From Candidatus Obscuribacterales bacterium (GTDB lineage: Bacteria; Cyanobacteriota; Vampirovibrionia; Obscuribacterales; Obscuribacteraceae), in the NCBI GenBank assembly GCA_021732085.1, contig JAKFVQ010000004.1:84418-148417 (forward strand): a DNA stretch of 64,000 nucleotides. Direction: 5' to 3'. Both the position numbers and the translations under genes were made by a program. Shown here one piece after another: positions 50,086 to 58,880 of the stretch; the first letter of the stretch is position 1; each line of letters opens with the position of its first letter. The notes below the pieces were generated by a model. The model was not told the origin of the DNA and did not search any database. It saw nothing but the letters and a program-made list of their open reading frames with translations.

Positions 50086-53000
50086 ATGAGCGACAACCCC
50101 AAAAAGACTGATCCAGCGGAGAAAAAGCTGGACTCAAAGGAGAGGCCAGCCGGCTGGACGGCTGAGCAGGCTCGGGACCAGCTCGTCAAAGATTCCTTCG
50201 AGAATCGCCCGTCAAAGACCTACGAAAAACCGCCAGAACCACCTTCCAGGAGCATTCTGGGCACTGTGGCTGATTGGATTACCAATACATTTTCATCTTC
50301 AAGCGCGGACAAAGCGAGCACAGCGCCGAAAGAATCTAAAGATGCTAAACAAGAAGCTGAAAGGCAGGCTGATTCGGCACAGAGATATAGCCAACAGGAA
50401 AAGCCAGAGGCAGCATCAAGCCAAGACTCCAGCAAGAACGATTCATATAAAACAGAAACGGCAAAGGCAGACGCTTCCGGCGCCAGCAAATCTGGTTACA
50501 CAAGAGGATGGATTGGCGAGGAACCTCTGAGTGCGGGCAAATCGCAATCCTACGCCAGCGGCTGGGTGGGCGAAGAGCCTCAGAGCGCTGGAAATGCTCG
50601 CTCCACGGTTGGCGGCTCGGTAGGCGAAGAGCCTCGCAGAGCCAACAAAGCCGAATCAACTGTTAAAGGATGGATTGGTGAAGAGCCTCAAAATTTAATG
50701 GAGCGAGTGCAAGCCAAGGCACCGCAAAACAACGCCTGGCCGGATGAAACACAGCACGGTCGCGGAGCCGAAGCGGTCAGCACCGGCTCGAGAAGCGGGA
50801 AAGCTGAAAAAACCGACGATAAGTCATGCACTGAAGCAGACTCCCCCAAGACCGATCTCAATCAATTTCCCGAGTTCTTTCGCAAGCACTACGAAAAGCC
50901 TGAACCGCAGCAGCAGATCGATCCGCGCGAAGAACAACGCCAGGAACAGCGCGAAATGCGCCGAGCCGCAGAAAGCGGAAGCGCGCAAGCACCACAAGCT
51001 GAAACGCCGCATCCAGCGTCCGTGGAGATGTGGACGAAACAACCTCCAGCGCCGGGAAGCTGGGATGCAATCGAATCAATATACGGAAGTCCATCGAAAA
51101 GCAAATTCGACGGAGTCGTTCACCACGACGTAGGCGCAGGTAGTAAGGGTGAACTCAGCCAAGACGGCAAGAAAGCAGACGGGCATTCGTCCGGCGGCTC
51201 AGCACTGGAGCAAGCAGGAGACTCACACGGAAATCCCAGCATAAGCGGAAAAGATCTCAGCTCTGGAAGCTTTGGTGGTCTAGGTGGACCGGGCAAGCCA
51301 GAAAATGGTAGCAACAGTAACGGCAGCCTTGGACGAGGCGAACTCGGAGCATTTGGAAAGGACGGGGGATTCGCGGGTAAGCCGGAGAATTCCAGCTTGC
51401 TGCCAGGAAGAACTGACCTTGGTGGTCCCGGCGAAGGTAAAAATGATTTTTCCGGAAAGAATCAAGTCGCAGGGCTCCCTCGCCACGACGACACTGCAGG
51501 CGGTGGCGTAGCGCCGCGCACACAAAATCCGGATGCTGGACAGATAAATTCTTCCAAGAGCGGTGCTATTGAATCCAGGCTAGAAAGAGGCGACCAGCGT
51601 CAAAGCAACGTCGAGTCGACCCGCACCGCCAATGGTGACGTCAACGCATCAAGACCTGCCGATGCAGTCACGCCGAAAACGACTGATCAGCTTCAGCGCA
51701 TAACGTCCGATGATCAAAACTTAAATCGTAATTCATTGAAGAACGACACACAAAGCCGAGAGTTCGATCTTCCGCAAATCATTCGCTACGTTCCAGAGAA
51801 CAAGGAAAATGGCCCTGGACCAGGAAAGCAAGTCTCCGAACAGCAAGGTCTTCCGCAAACTCTGGCAAGAATTTCTTCCGAAAACAGGAATGGCGAACAA
51901 GTATTAGGGAACGGCGGAAAAAGACTAGATGCACTCATCCCCGAAAAATCACTTCTGGGAGGATTGACGGAGCTAAAGTCAACACCTATCGTTCGAGATT
52001 TCAAATCCGGCGACATACTTCCACAAGAGTTCAAAAGCACGACCGATGCCACAAAATTCATCGGCGCGGCAGAAGGAAGATTGGCGGCAAATGCTGCTAA
52101 GGGATTGGATGCCGCAGTGGGTGCACGCGGTGCAGATACGGCAGCTAGCGGCGCTCTGCGCGCAAGCGAAGCCGGACTTCCTGGCGCCCTGACTTCACGC
52201 GATGGAAGGCTCGATCAAAACATCTTCTCAACGAAACTCGCAGATGTTCAGAATTCAGCAAGAACAATAGATATGCTGCTTGGCTCAAAAACAGAAATCC
52301 CTAATACCAAACTTGGTGCTACAGATCCTAGCGCACGAGACCTGATCGGACGTGATCGACAGGATGCAATAATTGCAGGTCGCGGGGTTAAAGCGAACGT
52401 CGCGGGATTGAGGGAAGATCTGATCATCAGCAAGATCGGAAATGAGGCTAACTTATCAGGCCGTGCTGATCGCGGATTCGAAATTGCTTCGGGTAGCGAA
52501 CGCATACGCGCAGAACGTGGGCTACGCGGCGAACGAGATGACTTAGCAGAGTTGCGGGCACTGCTCGATAGAACATCAAAGTTCAGCGGTGAGAAGCGCT
52601 ACCTGACAGGCGTAGAGATCGCTCTTGCTGCTGCCATCGCTGCAGTTGCTGTTGCAAAAACGCGCAGCGAGAAAGAAATTGCCATTTCACAAGCCGAATT
52701 GGCCGCCAAACAATTACAAGAATTGATGGAAGACATCGATCTAACGACTCCAGATTCCGATGAAGCCGAAGATCAAGTGAGATTGCCATGGCAAGCAGAC
52801 ACCAGCGCTGACAAGAAGAGACCAGAGTATATGGTCGCGCATAACGACACACTGCTAAGCATCGCGGAGCAATTCTACAACGATAGTGCTGTAGCTTGGT
52901 TAATCGCGGATATAAACAAAGACCGCGTAGCCGAATTCAATGAAGACGGAAAACGTATCATCGAAATGCGCTCCCGACAGTCCATCGAGCTGCCGCTCTG

Positions 53001-53505
53001 GGGTGAAGTGAACGACTTCTTACGCAACAGATCTGAACTCGTAAAAACAACAGAAATTGTGACGATAGTTAGTCAAACCGAAGTCGATCGCGAATTGCTT
53101 GATTCATTTCTTAGCACCGTCATTGGTGCCAGCAGTAAAGGTGAAGGAGCCTTGGGGGAAGGCTTAGGAAATCTGTCCCTTTCTCCTAACGAGGCAAGCG
53201 TCGCTCGCTCGGGGTCCAGCGCTGCAAATCCAGCACCGCATCAGGTGGGCGCTCTAGCTCGAATAGATGCCTTTTCCGATCAGAGTTTCGGAAGCGGGAT
53301 CCCAGCCTACGCTGGCGCGCAAGGAGCTGCCACCATGGCTCTTGCAGTGGAGGGCAATCAGCTTACGGTTCTCCTTTCGCTTGGACGAAAATTGCTTCCA
53401 AGTTTCAGCACATTGAAGAAAGCCGGCATGAATCTCCAATCTTATGTAAGCGGAAGAGATTGGCAGCATGGCGGACTGAGCCGGAGCAAAGACGAACTGA
53501 AATAA
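50086..53505 (+). CDS. Large low-complexity LysM protein with 18-residue repeats
   Basis: An 1139-residue protein without an obvious signal peptide. Residues 141-201 carry four copies of G-W/S-I/V-GEEP spaced exactly 18 residues apart (141, 159, 177, 195). A long Gly/Ser/Asn/Glu/Lys-rich stretch follows (about 210-600), then an Ala/Asp/Arg-rich region (650-840). Near 841-862 a hydrophobic run (ALAAAIAAVAVA) precedes a charged helix. Residues about 912-965 form a LysM-type domain (YMVAHNDTLLSIAEQFYNDS), and the last 90 residues include a Gly/Ser/Ala stretch. LysM domains bind peptidoglycan or chitin. It is probably associated with the cell envelope; function unknown. Confidence 0.82.
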   Translation: MSDNPKKTDPAEKKLDSKERPAGWTAEQARDQLVKDSFENRPSKTYEKPPEPPSRSILGTVADWITNTFSSSSADKASTAPKESKDAKQEAERQADSAQRYSQQEKPEAASSQDSSKNDSYKTETAKADASGASKSGYTRGWIGEEPLSAGKSQSYASGWVGEEPQSAGNARSTVGGSVGEEPRRANKAESTVKGWIGEEPQNLMERVQAKAPQNNAWPDETQHGRGAEAVSTGSRSGKAEKTDDKSCTEADSPKTDLNQFPEFFRKHYEKPEPQQQIDPREEQRQEQREMRRAAESGSAQAPQAETPHPASVEMWTKQPPAPGSWDAIESIYGSPSKSKFDGVVHHDVGAGSKGELSQDGKKADGHSSGGSALEQAGDSHGNPSISGKDLSSGSFGGLGGPGKPENGSNSNGSLGRGELGAFGKDGGFAGKPENSSLLPGRTDLGGPGEGKNDFSGKNQVAGLPRHDDTAGGGVAPRTQNPDAGQINSSKSGAIESRLERGDQRQSNVESTRTANGDVNASRPADAVTPKTTDQLQRITSDDQNLNRNSLKNDTQSREFDLPQIIRYVPENKENGPGPGKQVSEQQGLPQTLARISSENRNGEQVLGNGGKRLDALIPEKSLLGGLTELKSTPIVRDFKSGDILPQEFKSTTDATKFIGAAEGRLAANAAKGLDAAVGARGADTAASGALRASEAGLPGALTSRDGRLDQNIFSTKLADVQNSARTIDMLLGSKTEIPNTKLGATDPSARDLIGRDRQDAIIAGRGVKANVAGLREDLIISKIGNEANLSGRADRGFEIASGSERIRAERGLRGERDDLAELRALLDRTSKFSGEKRYLTGVEIALAAAIAAVAVAKTRSEKEIAISQAELAAKQLQELMEDIDLTTPDSDEAEDQVRLPWQADTSADKKRPEYMVAHNDTLLSIAEQFYNDSAVAWLIADINKDRVAEFNEDGKRIIEMRSRQSIELPLWGEVNDFLRNRSELVKTTEIVTIVSQTEVDRELLDSFLSTVIGASSKGEGALGEGLGNLSLSPNEASVARSGSSAANPAPHQVGALARIDAFSDQSFGSGIPAYAGAQGAATMALAVEGNQLTVLLSLGRKLLPSFSTLKKAGMNLQSYVSGRDWQHGGLSRSKDELK
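50506..50688 (+). repeat. Coding tandem repeat of 54 bp in the LysM gene
   Basis: Four in-frame units of 54 bp, encoding the G-x-x-GEEP motif every 18 residues. The units have diverged in the linker residues but not in spacing. Period and frame conservation indicate expansion by replication slippage or unequal recombination and retention at the protein level. Confidence 0.8.
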
Positions 53506-53517
53506 GTTACCGATTTA

Positions 53518-53640
53518 GCATGCTCGCCTCCACCGAGCCGAGTGGCTAGTGGACACAACCATTTCAGTCCAGTTTTGCTTGCTCGCTACACCCAGCCAAG
53601 CGACTCGTGACGCTACTATTATAGTCCCGTTTTGCTTGCT
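53518..53640. repeat. Degenerate tandem repeat of about 57-59 bp
   Basis: Two full copies (53518-53576 and 53577-53633) and the start of a third begin GC[A/T]TGCTCGC and end AGTCC[A/C]GTTTT. Similarity is clear at both ends and in the middle (AGCC[G/A]AG). It lies in the 268-bp gap between the convergent LysM and crotonase genes. Confidence 0.55.
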
Positions 53641-53696
53641 TACTCGCTAGCACAGACGCCCGCTGGCATTAGGCAAAATTTCGCAAGCGGACATAA

Positions 53697-53754
53697 ACTC
53701 GATGCACCTATGCTTTAACAACAAAAGTGTCGTTAGCGCACAGGTGCATCGAGT
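53697..53754. terminator. Long bidirectional hairpin between convergent genes
   Basis: ACTCGATGCACCT at 53697-53709 is a perfect 13-bp inverted repeat of 53742-53754. The interior can pair further (TGC with GCA, then TAACAAC with GTCGTTA around a 6-nt loop). It lies 20 bp past the crotonase stop and 192 bp past the LysM stop, so it can serve as a terminator for both directions. The inner part belongs to a repeated 20-bp hairpin family described separately. Confidence 0.6.
53716..53735 (-). repeat. 20-bp hairpin repeat, copy A (reverse orientation)
   Basis: Reverse-complemented, it reads TAACGACACTTTTGTTGTTA and matches the first 17 of 18 positions of copy C at 58566-58585. The hairpin core is ACRACA-CTTT-TGTTGT. 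It lies inside the loop of the large terminator-like hairpin. Confidence 0.6.
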
Positions 53755-53773
53755 CACTATTTCCGGACTGGAG

Positions 53774-54571
53774 CTATTTGCCCTTATAGGCGGGGGCGCG
53801 TTTCTCCAGAAAAGCAGTAACGCCTTCTTGGAAGTCTTCACTGCGCCCGGCAATTTCTTGCATGTGGGCTTCATATTCCAGGCGTTCTTCAAGGTCTGCA
53901 AAGATCGCCGCGTTCATTGCGCGCTTAGTTAGGGCGAATGCTTTGCTTGGTCCCTTTGCCAGTTGCTTAGCCCAAGCGAGTGCTTCTTCCAGAACTTTCT
54001 CCTGGGGAACCAACTTATTGACGATTCCCAGTTCAAACGCTTGCTTAGCTTCCAACTTTTCTGCTGAAAGCATCAACTCGAAGGCCTTGGTTGCGCCTAT
54101 CAGGCGCGGGAGAATGAAGGTTGCACCAGAGTCCGGAACCAATCCTACTTTCGTAAACGATTGGATGAAGCTGGCGGTCTCTGAGACGACTCGCAAATCG
54201 CAAGCAAGAGCCAAACTGCTGCCGGCACCGGCCGCGACACCATTAACCGCTGCAATCACTGGCTTTTCCATTCGACGAATGCGAATGACCATTGGATTGT
54301 AGCGGCGGCGAATCGAATCTGAGAGCGACGGTTTACTTGCACTGGAATCGCTGAATTTGCGGTTTTGCAAATCTTGTCCAGCGCAGAAGCCCCGTCCGGC
54401 ACCGGTAATAACGATTGCTCTAATTTCCTTATCTTTCTCTGCTTCTTTCAAAGCATCAATTAATTGGAAGCTCAACTCGTCGTTGAATGAATTCAGCTTA
54501 TCCGGGCGATTCAATGTGATTACACACACGCCTTCTGTCTTTTCGACCAATAGAATTTTTTCGTCAGTCAT
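53774..54571 (-). CDS. PaaG-like enoyl-CoA isomerase
   Basis: A 265-residue crotonase-superfamily protein. In place of the two Glu of enoyl-CoA hydratase it has Ser in GAGSSLALACD and Lys in the SFTKVGLVPDSGATF segment, while the Asp in LVPDSG matches the catalytic Asp of PaaG-type isomerases. The oxyanion segments GRGFCAGQDLQ and GVAAGAGSS are intact. By this pattern it could isomerise ring-epoxide or double-bond intermediates of CoA-thioesters. GGAG lies 6 nt before ATG 54571. It is the last gene of the six-gene minus-strand group. Confidence 0.87.
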   Translation of the reverse strand: MTDEKILLVEKTEGVCVITLNRPDKLNSFNDELSFQLIDALKEAEKDKEIRAIVITGAGRGFCAGQDLQNRKFSDSSASKPSLSDSIRRRYNPMVIRIRRMEKPVIAAVNGVAAGAGSSLALACDLRVVSETASFIQSFTKVGLVPDSGATFILPRLIGATKAFELMLSAEKLEAKQAFELGIVNKLVPQEKVLEEALAWAKQLAKGPSKAFALTKRAMNAAIFADLEERLEYEAHMQEIAGRSEDFQEGVTAFLEKRAPAYKGK

Positions 54572-54607
54572 TTTCTTCTCCGTTCTAAATCTTGTTCAAG
54601 GAAACTC

Positions 54608-55420
54608 TTATCGTCCGACAAATTTGGCTGGACGTTTTTCCATAAAAGCCTTCATGCCTTCCTTTTGATCTTCCGAAGAAAACAGCATGTAGAAGCTCTT
54701 GCGCTCGAAGTTGAGTCCTTCTGTCAGCGTGGCATCATAAGTTTTCAGCACAGCCTCTTTTGCCATCTGTAGGGCCAGCGGTGACTTCTTCGCAATTTCT
54801 TTGGCCAGTGTTTTTGTTTCATCGAGCAATAATTCGACAGGAACGATCTTATTGACCAGACCCATTGCGAGCGCTTCTTGCGCAAGAACCGGGCGACCGG
54901 TAAGGATAATCTCCATGGCTTTTGCTTTGCCGACAGCGCGCGTAAGGCGCTGTGTTCCACCAGCCCCTGGAATGACGCCAATGTTGATTTCCGGCTGACC
55001 AAATTGCGCGGTTTCCGATGCGATGATCATGTCGCACATCATTGCCAACTCGCAGCCGCCGCCGAGAGCAAAGCCGCTGACCGCAGCGATAACCGGCTTC
55101 TTGACGAAGCGTATGCGATCCCACGTGGCCAAATTATCCTTTTGCAGCATGGATACGGCGCTCTCATCACACATCTCTTTGATGTCGGCACCAGCTGCAA
55201 ATGCGCGGTCACTGCCTGTGAGGATGATAACGCGCACGTTCTCATCAGCATCAAAAGCTTGCATCGCATCAGCCAGCTCCTTCATCAACTCATGATTGAG
55301 GGCATTCAGCACTTGGGGACGGTGAAGCGAAACAATCGCAACATGTCCTTCGACTTCCGTCTTGATGTTATTGAACGTAGTGCTGGTCATCTCCTTACCC
55401 TCTCTTTCCTTAACGGTCAT
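54608..55420 (-). CDS. Enoyl-CoA hydratase (PaaF-like)
   Basis: A 270-residue crotonase with both catalytic Glu: Glu124 in LGGGCELAMMCD and Glu144 in GQPEINIGVIPGAGGTQRL, 20 residues apart as in enoyl-CoA hydratases. Oxyanion segments DRAFAAGADIKEM and FALGGG are intact. It hydrates trans-2-enoyl-CoA. The start at ATG 55420 has AGAGG 8 nt upstream; ATG 55390 is a possible alternative. It sits 36 bp upstream of the PaaG-like gene. Confidence 0.92.
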   Translation of the reverse strand: MTVKEREGKEMTSTTFNNIKTEVEGHVAIVSLHRPQVLNALNHELMKELADAMQAFDADENVRVIILTGSDRAFAAGADIKEMCDESAVSMLQKDNLATWDRIRFVKKPVIAAVSGFALGGGCELAMMCDMIIASETAQFGQPEINIGVIPGAGGTQRLTRAVGKAKAMEIILTGRPVLAQEALAMGLVNKIVPVELLLDETKTLAKEIAKKSPLALQMAKEAVLKTYDATLTEGLNFERKSFYMLFSSEDQKEGMKAFMEKRPAKFVGR

Positions 55421-55502
55421 TTTTCAATCCTCTGTTTTCTGTTCCGCTTACATTAAAGGTCATGCTTTGGCTTGCGCCTTGGCTCTGTCCTTCAATTGAT
55501 AC

Positions 55503-56393
55503 TTATTCCGGGCTTCCGATTGCAGCCGGCGGGGGCACCGGGCCGGCAGCCTTACAACGCACGCCACCATAATTGATGTCATTTTTCTGGCGGAAGGAAC
55601 GCAGTCCCTCTGCCGTTTCAACGGCACCAGCATGCAAGGTGAGCCAATCGCGGGCATGTCCAATGGTCATGCCCCAGGAGAAGTCTCTCCAGAAGTTCAG
55701 TTGCTGCTTGGTGTAGCGCATGCACTCCGGCAGCTTCTTGTAGAGTTTTTCAGCCATTTGCGCGACAGCTTCATCGAGCATGGACATCGGCACCACCTGA
55801 TTGACCAAACCCCAATCGAGGGCTGTGTACGCGTCAATCGATTCGCAGAGCATCAACATCTCGCGAGCGCGCCTGTCGCCGACGATCAGAGGTAGCCACT
55901 GGGTAGCACCACCGGCGGCGACACTGCCTCTGGCTGCGCCCACTTGCCTGATCGTCACATGGTCAGCTGCGATAGCCAGGTCGCAAGCCATGTTTAACTC
56001 ATTGCCACCACCGACAGTCATGCCATTCAAGCGAGCAATTGTTGGCTTGCCAATATTGCGCAGCCGATCGTGCATTTCAATGAATGTATACATCCATTTG
56101 TAATAGTTATTTGGCTTCTTGAGCATGTGATCTTCTTGCTCTTTTAAATCGGCTCCAGTGCAAAAGGCTCTTTCACCGGCGCCCGTGATTACAGCTACGG
56201 CAATGTTGTCATCACGCGTGACGTCTTCAAACGCTAGTGCCAATTCTTTCAACGTAATCATGTCGAAGCAATTGAGAACTTCTGGTCTGTTTATAGTTAT
56301 TGTCGCGGTGTAATTTTGCTTTTGGTAAAGTATCCTCTGGAAGTTGAACTCTTCCGGGGCCATACCAGTCAGCATTTTTTCGACTTGTGCCAT
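55503..56393 (-). CDS. Crotonase-family protein, BadI/Oah-like
   Basis: A 296-residue crotonase with an N-terminal extension (about residues 1-30) and a Pro-rich tail. The first Glu is kept (MTVGGGNELNMACD) but the second position is in GAARGSVAAGGATQWLPLIVG, lacking Glu. The CTGADLKEQ segment supplies the oxyanion. The late segment RAREMLMLCESIDAYTALDWGLVNQVVP resembles ring-cleaving hydrolases such as BadI and 6-oxocyclohex-1-enoyl-CoA hydratase (BamA/Oah) more than standard hydratases; this is an eyeball comparison. A ring-opening role for a CoA-ester is possible. The likely ribosome site is AGAGG about 10 nt before ATG 56393. Confidence 0.82.
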   Translation of the reverse strand: MAQVEKMLTGMAPEEFNFQRILYQKQNYTATITINRPEVLNCFDMITLKELALAFEDVTRDDNIAVAVITGAGERAFCTGADLKEQEDHMLKKPNNYYKWMYTFIEMHDRLRNIGKPTIARLNGMTVGGGNELNMACDLAIAADHVTIRQVGAARGSVAAGGATQWLPLIVGDRRAREMLMLCESIDAYTALDWGLVNQVVPMSMLDEAVAQMAEKLYKKLPECMRYTKQQLNFWRDFSWGMTIGHARDWLTLHAGAVETAEGLRSFRQKNDINYGGVRCKAAGPVPPPAAIGSPE

Positions 56394-56511
56394 GTTAATC
56401 GTGCCTCTTACTAAACGGCTGTCTCTCTTTTTTCCGTCCGCTGAATTTTCTTTTCAACAGCTGGGCGCTGCAAGCAGGAGTCGGCGGATGCCAGACTCCT
56501 AGCATCCGGAA

Positions 56512-56823
56512 CTAGTTGTTGTCACTTACCTCGGCGAACATCATAGTTACCAAATCACCGGCGAAACTCATGATATTTTTGGTGGCTTCACGCCCTTCCG
56601 GGCTATCGAGCCCCGCTTTTACCGCATCGAGATTATCAAAATAAAGCTCTGCCATCAGATGATAAGCGGCATTCCCCTCCGGAGCACCGGCGACTTTGCT
56701 AATTTCGATAAGCTGCAAGCCTGGGATCTTCTGAACAAGCGGTATGTGCTCGTCGTAGTATTTGGAGTCAAACTCGTCAGCATTTGCAGGCGGCTTGTAT
56801 AGGGCTATGAGTTTTGCGGTCAT
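56512..56823 (-). CDS. EthD-domain protein
   Basis: A 103-residue single-domain protein of the EthD/dimeric alpha-beta-barrel family. KLIALYKPPANADEFDSKYYDEHIPLVQKIPGL matches the family start (parallel to the EthD motif with F-x-x-x-Y-x-x-x-H), and YHLMAELYFDNLDAVKAGLDSPEG the second half. Such proteins often accompany degradation enzymes as small cyclases, transfer proteins or stabilising partners. ATG 56823 has AAGGAG 6 nt upstream, a strong site. It lies between paaK and the crotonase genes. Confidence 0.88.
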   Translation of the reverse strand: MTAKLIALYKPPANADEFDSKYYDEHIPLVQKIPGLQLIEISKVAGAPEGNAAYHLMAELYFDNLDAVKAGLDSPEGREATKNIMSFAGDLVTMMFAEVSDNN

Positions 56824-56836
56824 CGTAATCTCCTTA

Positions 56837-58297
56837 TCAAATGCAGTTTTTCAAGTTAGAATCAAAATTTGGTTTTGCGCTTTCTGTTACCGAGGGCTCG
56901 CCATCTCGCAAATCAATAACGCGCCGGGATTTCCCGTCCACTCTTTCGAGACTTCCAAAATCCAGAAATTCAATATCAACAGTCAGACCAAGGGCGTTTT
57001 TGAATGCATTGACGAAATAGGGGGCGCACATTTCTCTGCATTGCTCCTCGGAAAGCTCGCCGGATCTGTCCATTCCGGACTTAGGAACTTCCACTCGTAC
57101 CAGCAGCTGATCAAGTGGTCCATCCTTGCGAACTAGCACCTGATAATGAGGTCCAACTTGCACAGGCACATCGAAAAGGACGCGTTCTATTTCCGAAGGA
57201 TAAATATTCACACCGCGCACAATCAGCATGTCATCGTATCGCGCGCGCACATTTTCCATCCGCAACGAAGTTCGTCCGCAGGCACAGGGTTCTTTAGTTA
57301 TTTTGGTAACGTCGCCCGTTCTAAAACGCAAAAGCGGCATTGCTTCCTTTTGCAGGGTAGTTATTACAAGCTCGCCTTCCTCACCGTCCGGTACAGCTTG
57401 TAGCGTATCGGGATTGATCAGCTCAACTAAGAAGTGGTCTTCCCACACATGGAGTTGACGCGCGGCGTCGTCAATGTGTGCATAGCTATGCTCACATTGA
57501 ATAGATACTCCGGGTCCCATCACTTCGCTGAGACCATAGATATCAAACGGTCGCACACCAAGCAACTCTTTAATAGTTTCGCCAAGCCCATTTGTCCATG
57601 GTTCAGCACCGAAAATTCCGATTTGCAAGTTCGAACTCTCGAGTGGAATTTCCATTTCCTGCAGTGTGCAGGCCAGCTTCATTGCATAGCTTGGTGTCGA
57701 GCACAAAACCCTTGGTTTGAGATCTTGAATCAAGGTTATTTGTTGCTGCGTCTTCCCGCCTGAAGCAGGAACCGATATAGCGCCGAGATGTTCTATTCCG
57801 GCGTGCAAGCCTAATCCGCCGGTGAACAATCCGTAGCCGTAGGCATTATGAACTAGATCGCCAGGACGCACGCCAACAGCAAATAAGCTGCGAGCGACAA
57901 GCTCAGCCCAATTTGCCAGATCAGCTTGACTGTATGGCACGACGGTCGGCTTGCCTCTGGTGCCGGAGGAAGCATGGAAGCGCCTTATCTCCGCATTTGG
58001 AACGGCAATAAATCCAGCCGGATACTCATTACGCAAGTCTGCTTTCGTGGTGAATGGAAAGTGCGCTAAGTCTGACAGCGTTCTAAGCTTTTCAGCGGCG
58101 ACCCCATCTCTTGCGAAAGCCTTGCGATAGAAATCGACATTGGATTCCAGCCTGCTTAGCTGCGAACGCAAATGAACGAGCTGAAACTCATTCAGCTCTG
58201 CACGAGGCATGCTTTCTCGTTTCTCGTTCCACACGAACGCGGCAACTCCTTGCTGGCGCATTGAGGCGGAACCAGTCCGTCTTCCTTGGCGCTTCAC
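56837..58297 (-). CDS. paaK: Phenylacetate-CoA ligase-like enzyme
   Basis: A 486-residue AMP-forming aryl-CoA ligase of the PaaK type. The family start is clear from residue 25 on (WNEKRESMPRAELNEFQLVHLRSQL then NVDFYRKAF). The substrate-loop P-motif is HASSGTRGKPTVVPYSQAD, followed by YGLFTGGLGLHAG, the AMP-binding YGLSEVMGPGVSIQCEHS and the C-terminal YDDMLIVRGVNIYPSEIERVLF. It would activate phenylacetate (or a related aryl acid) to the CoA ester. The start is GTG 58297 with AAGG 5 nt upstream; ATG 58261 lacks a ribosome site. It is 14 bp upstream of the EthD gene. Confidence 0.9.
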   Translation of the reverse strand: MKRQGRRTGSASMRQQGVAAFVWNEKRESMPRAELNEFQLVHLRSQLSRLESNVDFYRKAFARDGVAAEKLRTLSDLAHFPFTTKADLRNEYPAGFIAVPNAEIRRFHASSGTRGKPTVVPYSQADLANWAELVARSLFAVGVRPGDLVHNAYGYGLFTGGLGLHAGIEHLGAISVPASGGKTQQQITLIQDLKPRVLCSTPSYAMKLACTLQEMEIPLESSNLQIGIFGAEPWTNGLGETIKELLGVRPFDIYGLSEVMGPGVSIQCEHSYAHIDDAARQLHVWEDHFLVELINPDTLQAVPDGEEGELVITTLQKEAMPLLRFRTGDVTKITKEPCACGRTSLRMENVRARYDDMLIVRGVNIYPSEIERVLFDVPVQVGPHYQVLVRKDGPLDQLLVRVEVPKSGMDRSGELSEEQCREMCAPYFVNAFKNALGLTVDIEFLDFGSLERVDGKSRRVIDLRDGEPSVTESAKPNFDSNLKNCI

Positions 58298-58480
58298 TGC
58301 TACCTTGAGATCATCAAATGATATCCTCTCGATAACTGATTTATGGCTAATGCACCTGACTTTTTCAGCTTTGGCATAACTTTCACTGTTCTACTTATAT
58401 CGCTGCTACCAGGCGAGGGCGTTGATTCTTCCGAGAGTCACGAATAATCCAGCTGGAACAGCTTCTTAGCCTTTATGCTT

Positions 58481-58500
58481 TAACAATGCTTTTGTTGTAA
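58481..58500 (+). repeat. 20-bp hairpin repeat, copy B
   Basis: TAACAATGCTTTTGTTGTAA. The core ACAATG-CTTT-TGTTGT can pair with U-G and G-U wobbles where copy C has Watson-Crick pairs, so pairing is kept despite base change. A similar opening (TAACAATGCTTTT) occurs at 60931-60943. Confidence 0.6.
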
Positions 58501-58565
58501 TCAAGTGGACCGTAAGGTCTCCCAAAGCGCCCTATTTGCGGGTTTCGTTCTTTCCGAGTAGCGAC

Positions 58566-58585
58566 TAACAACACTTTTGTTGTAT
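58566..58585 (+). repeat. 20-bp hairpin repeat, copy C
   Basis: TAACAACACTTTTGTTGTAT: a perfect 6-bp stem ACAACA-CTTT-TGTTGT. It matches 17 of 18 positions of the reversed copy A at 53716-53735. Confidence 0.6.
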
Positions 58586-58880
58586 CAACATTGGGTGGTC
58601 ATTGGGTAGTCAAAGAAAGAGCACCGGCGCCAGTCCCGAGCCACGAATAACAAGCCCTGCGCACTTCAGTGGAACGTAGAATGGGAATCAATTTTTCCTT
58701 CTCATCAATCTTGAATTTGAACTCTTTGGCCCAAAAGTAGTCAAGCGCTGCATCATTACAACGCAGCGCTTGTAGATTTTGAATTTGGCTAATCCTACGA
58801 TGGCAAGCCGCTGACACAGTTTTGAAGCAGGCTCGAAGCCTTCACTGCTGGTCAGAGCCCACGTTGTGGTGAACTTTCGA

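Noticed and set aside
50744..51133. 129-residue second frame inside the LysM gene
   Set aside because: Shadow of the main frame in a biased-composition region; no ribosome site.
58599..58817. 72-residue minus-strand frame upstream of paaK
   Set aside because: GTG start without a ribosome site, composition unlike the neighbours, no recognisable domain, and it spans a repeat-bearing gap.
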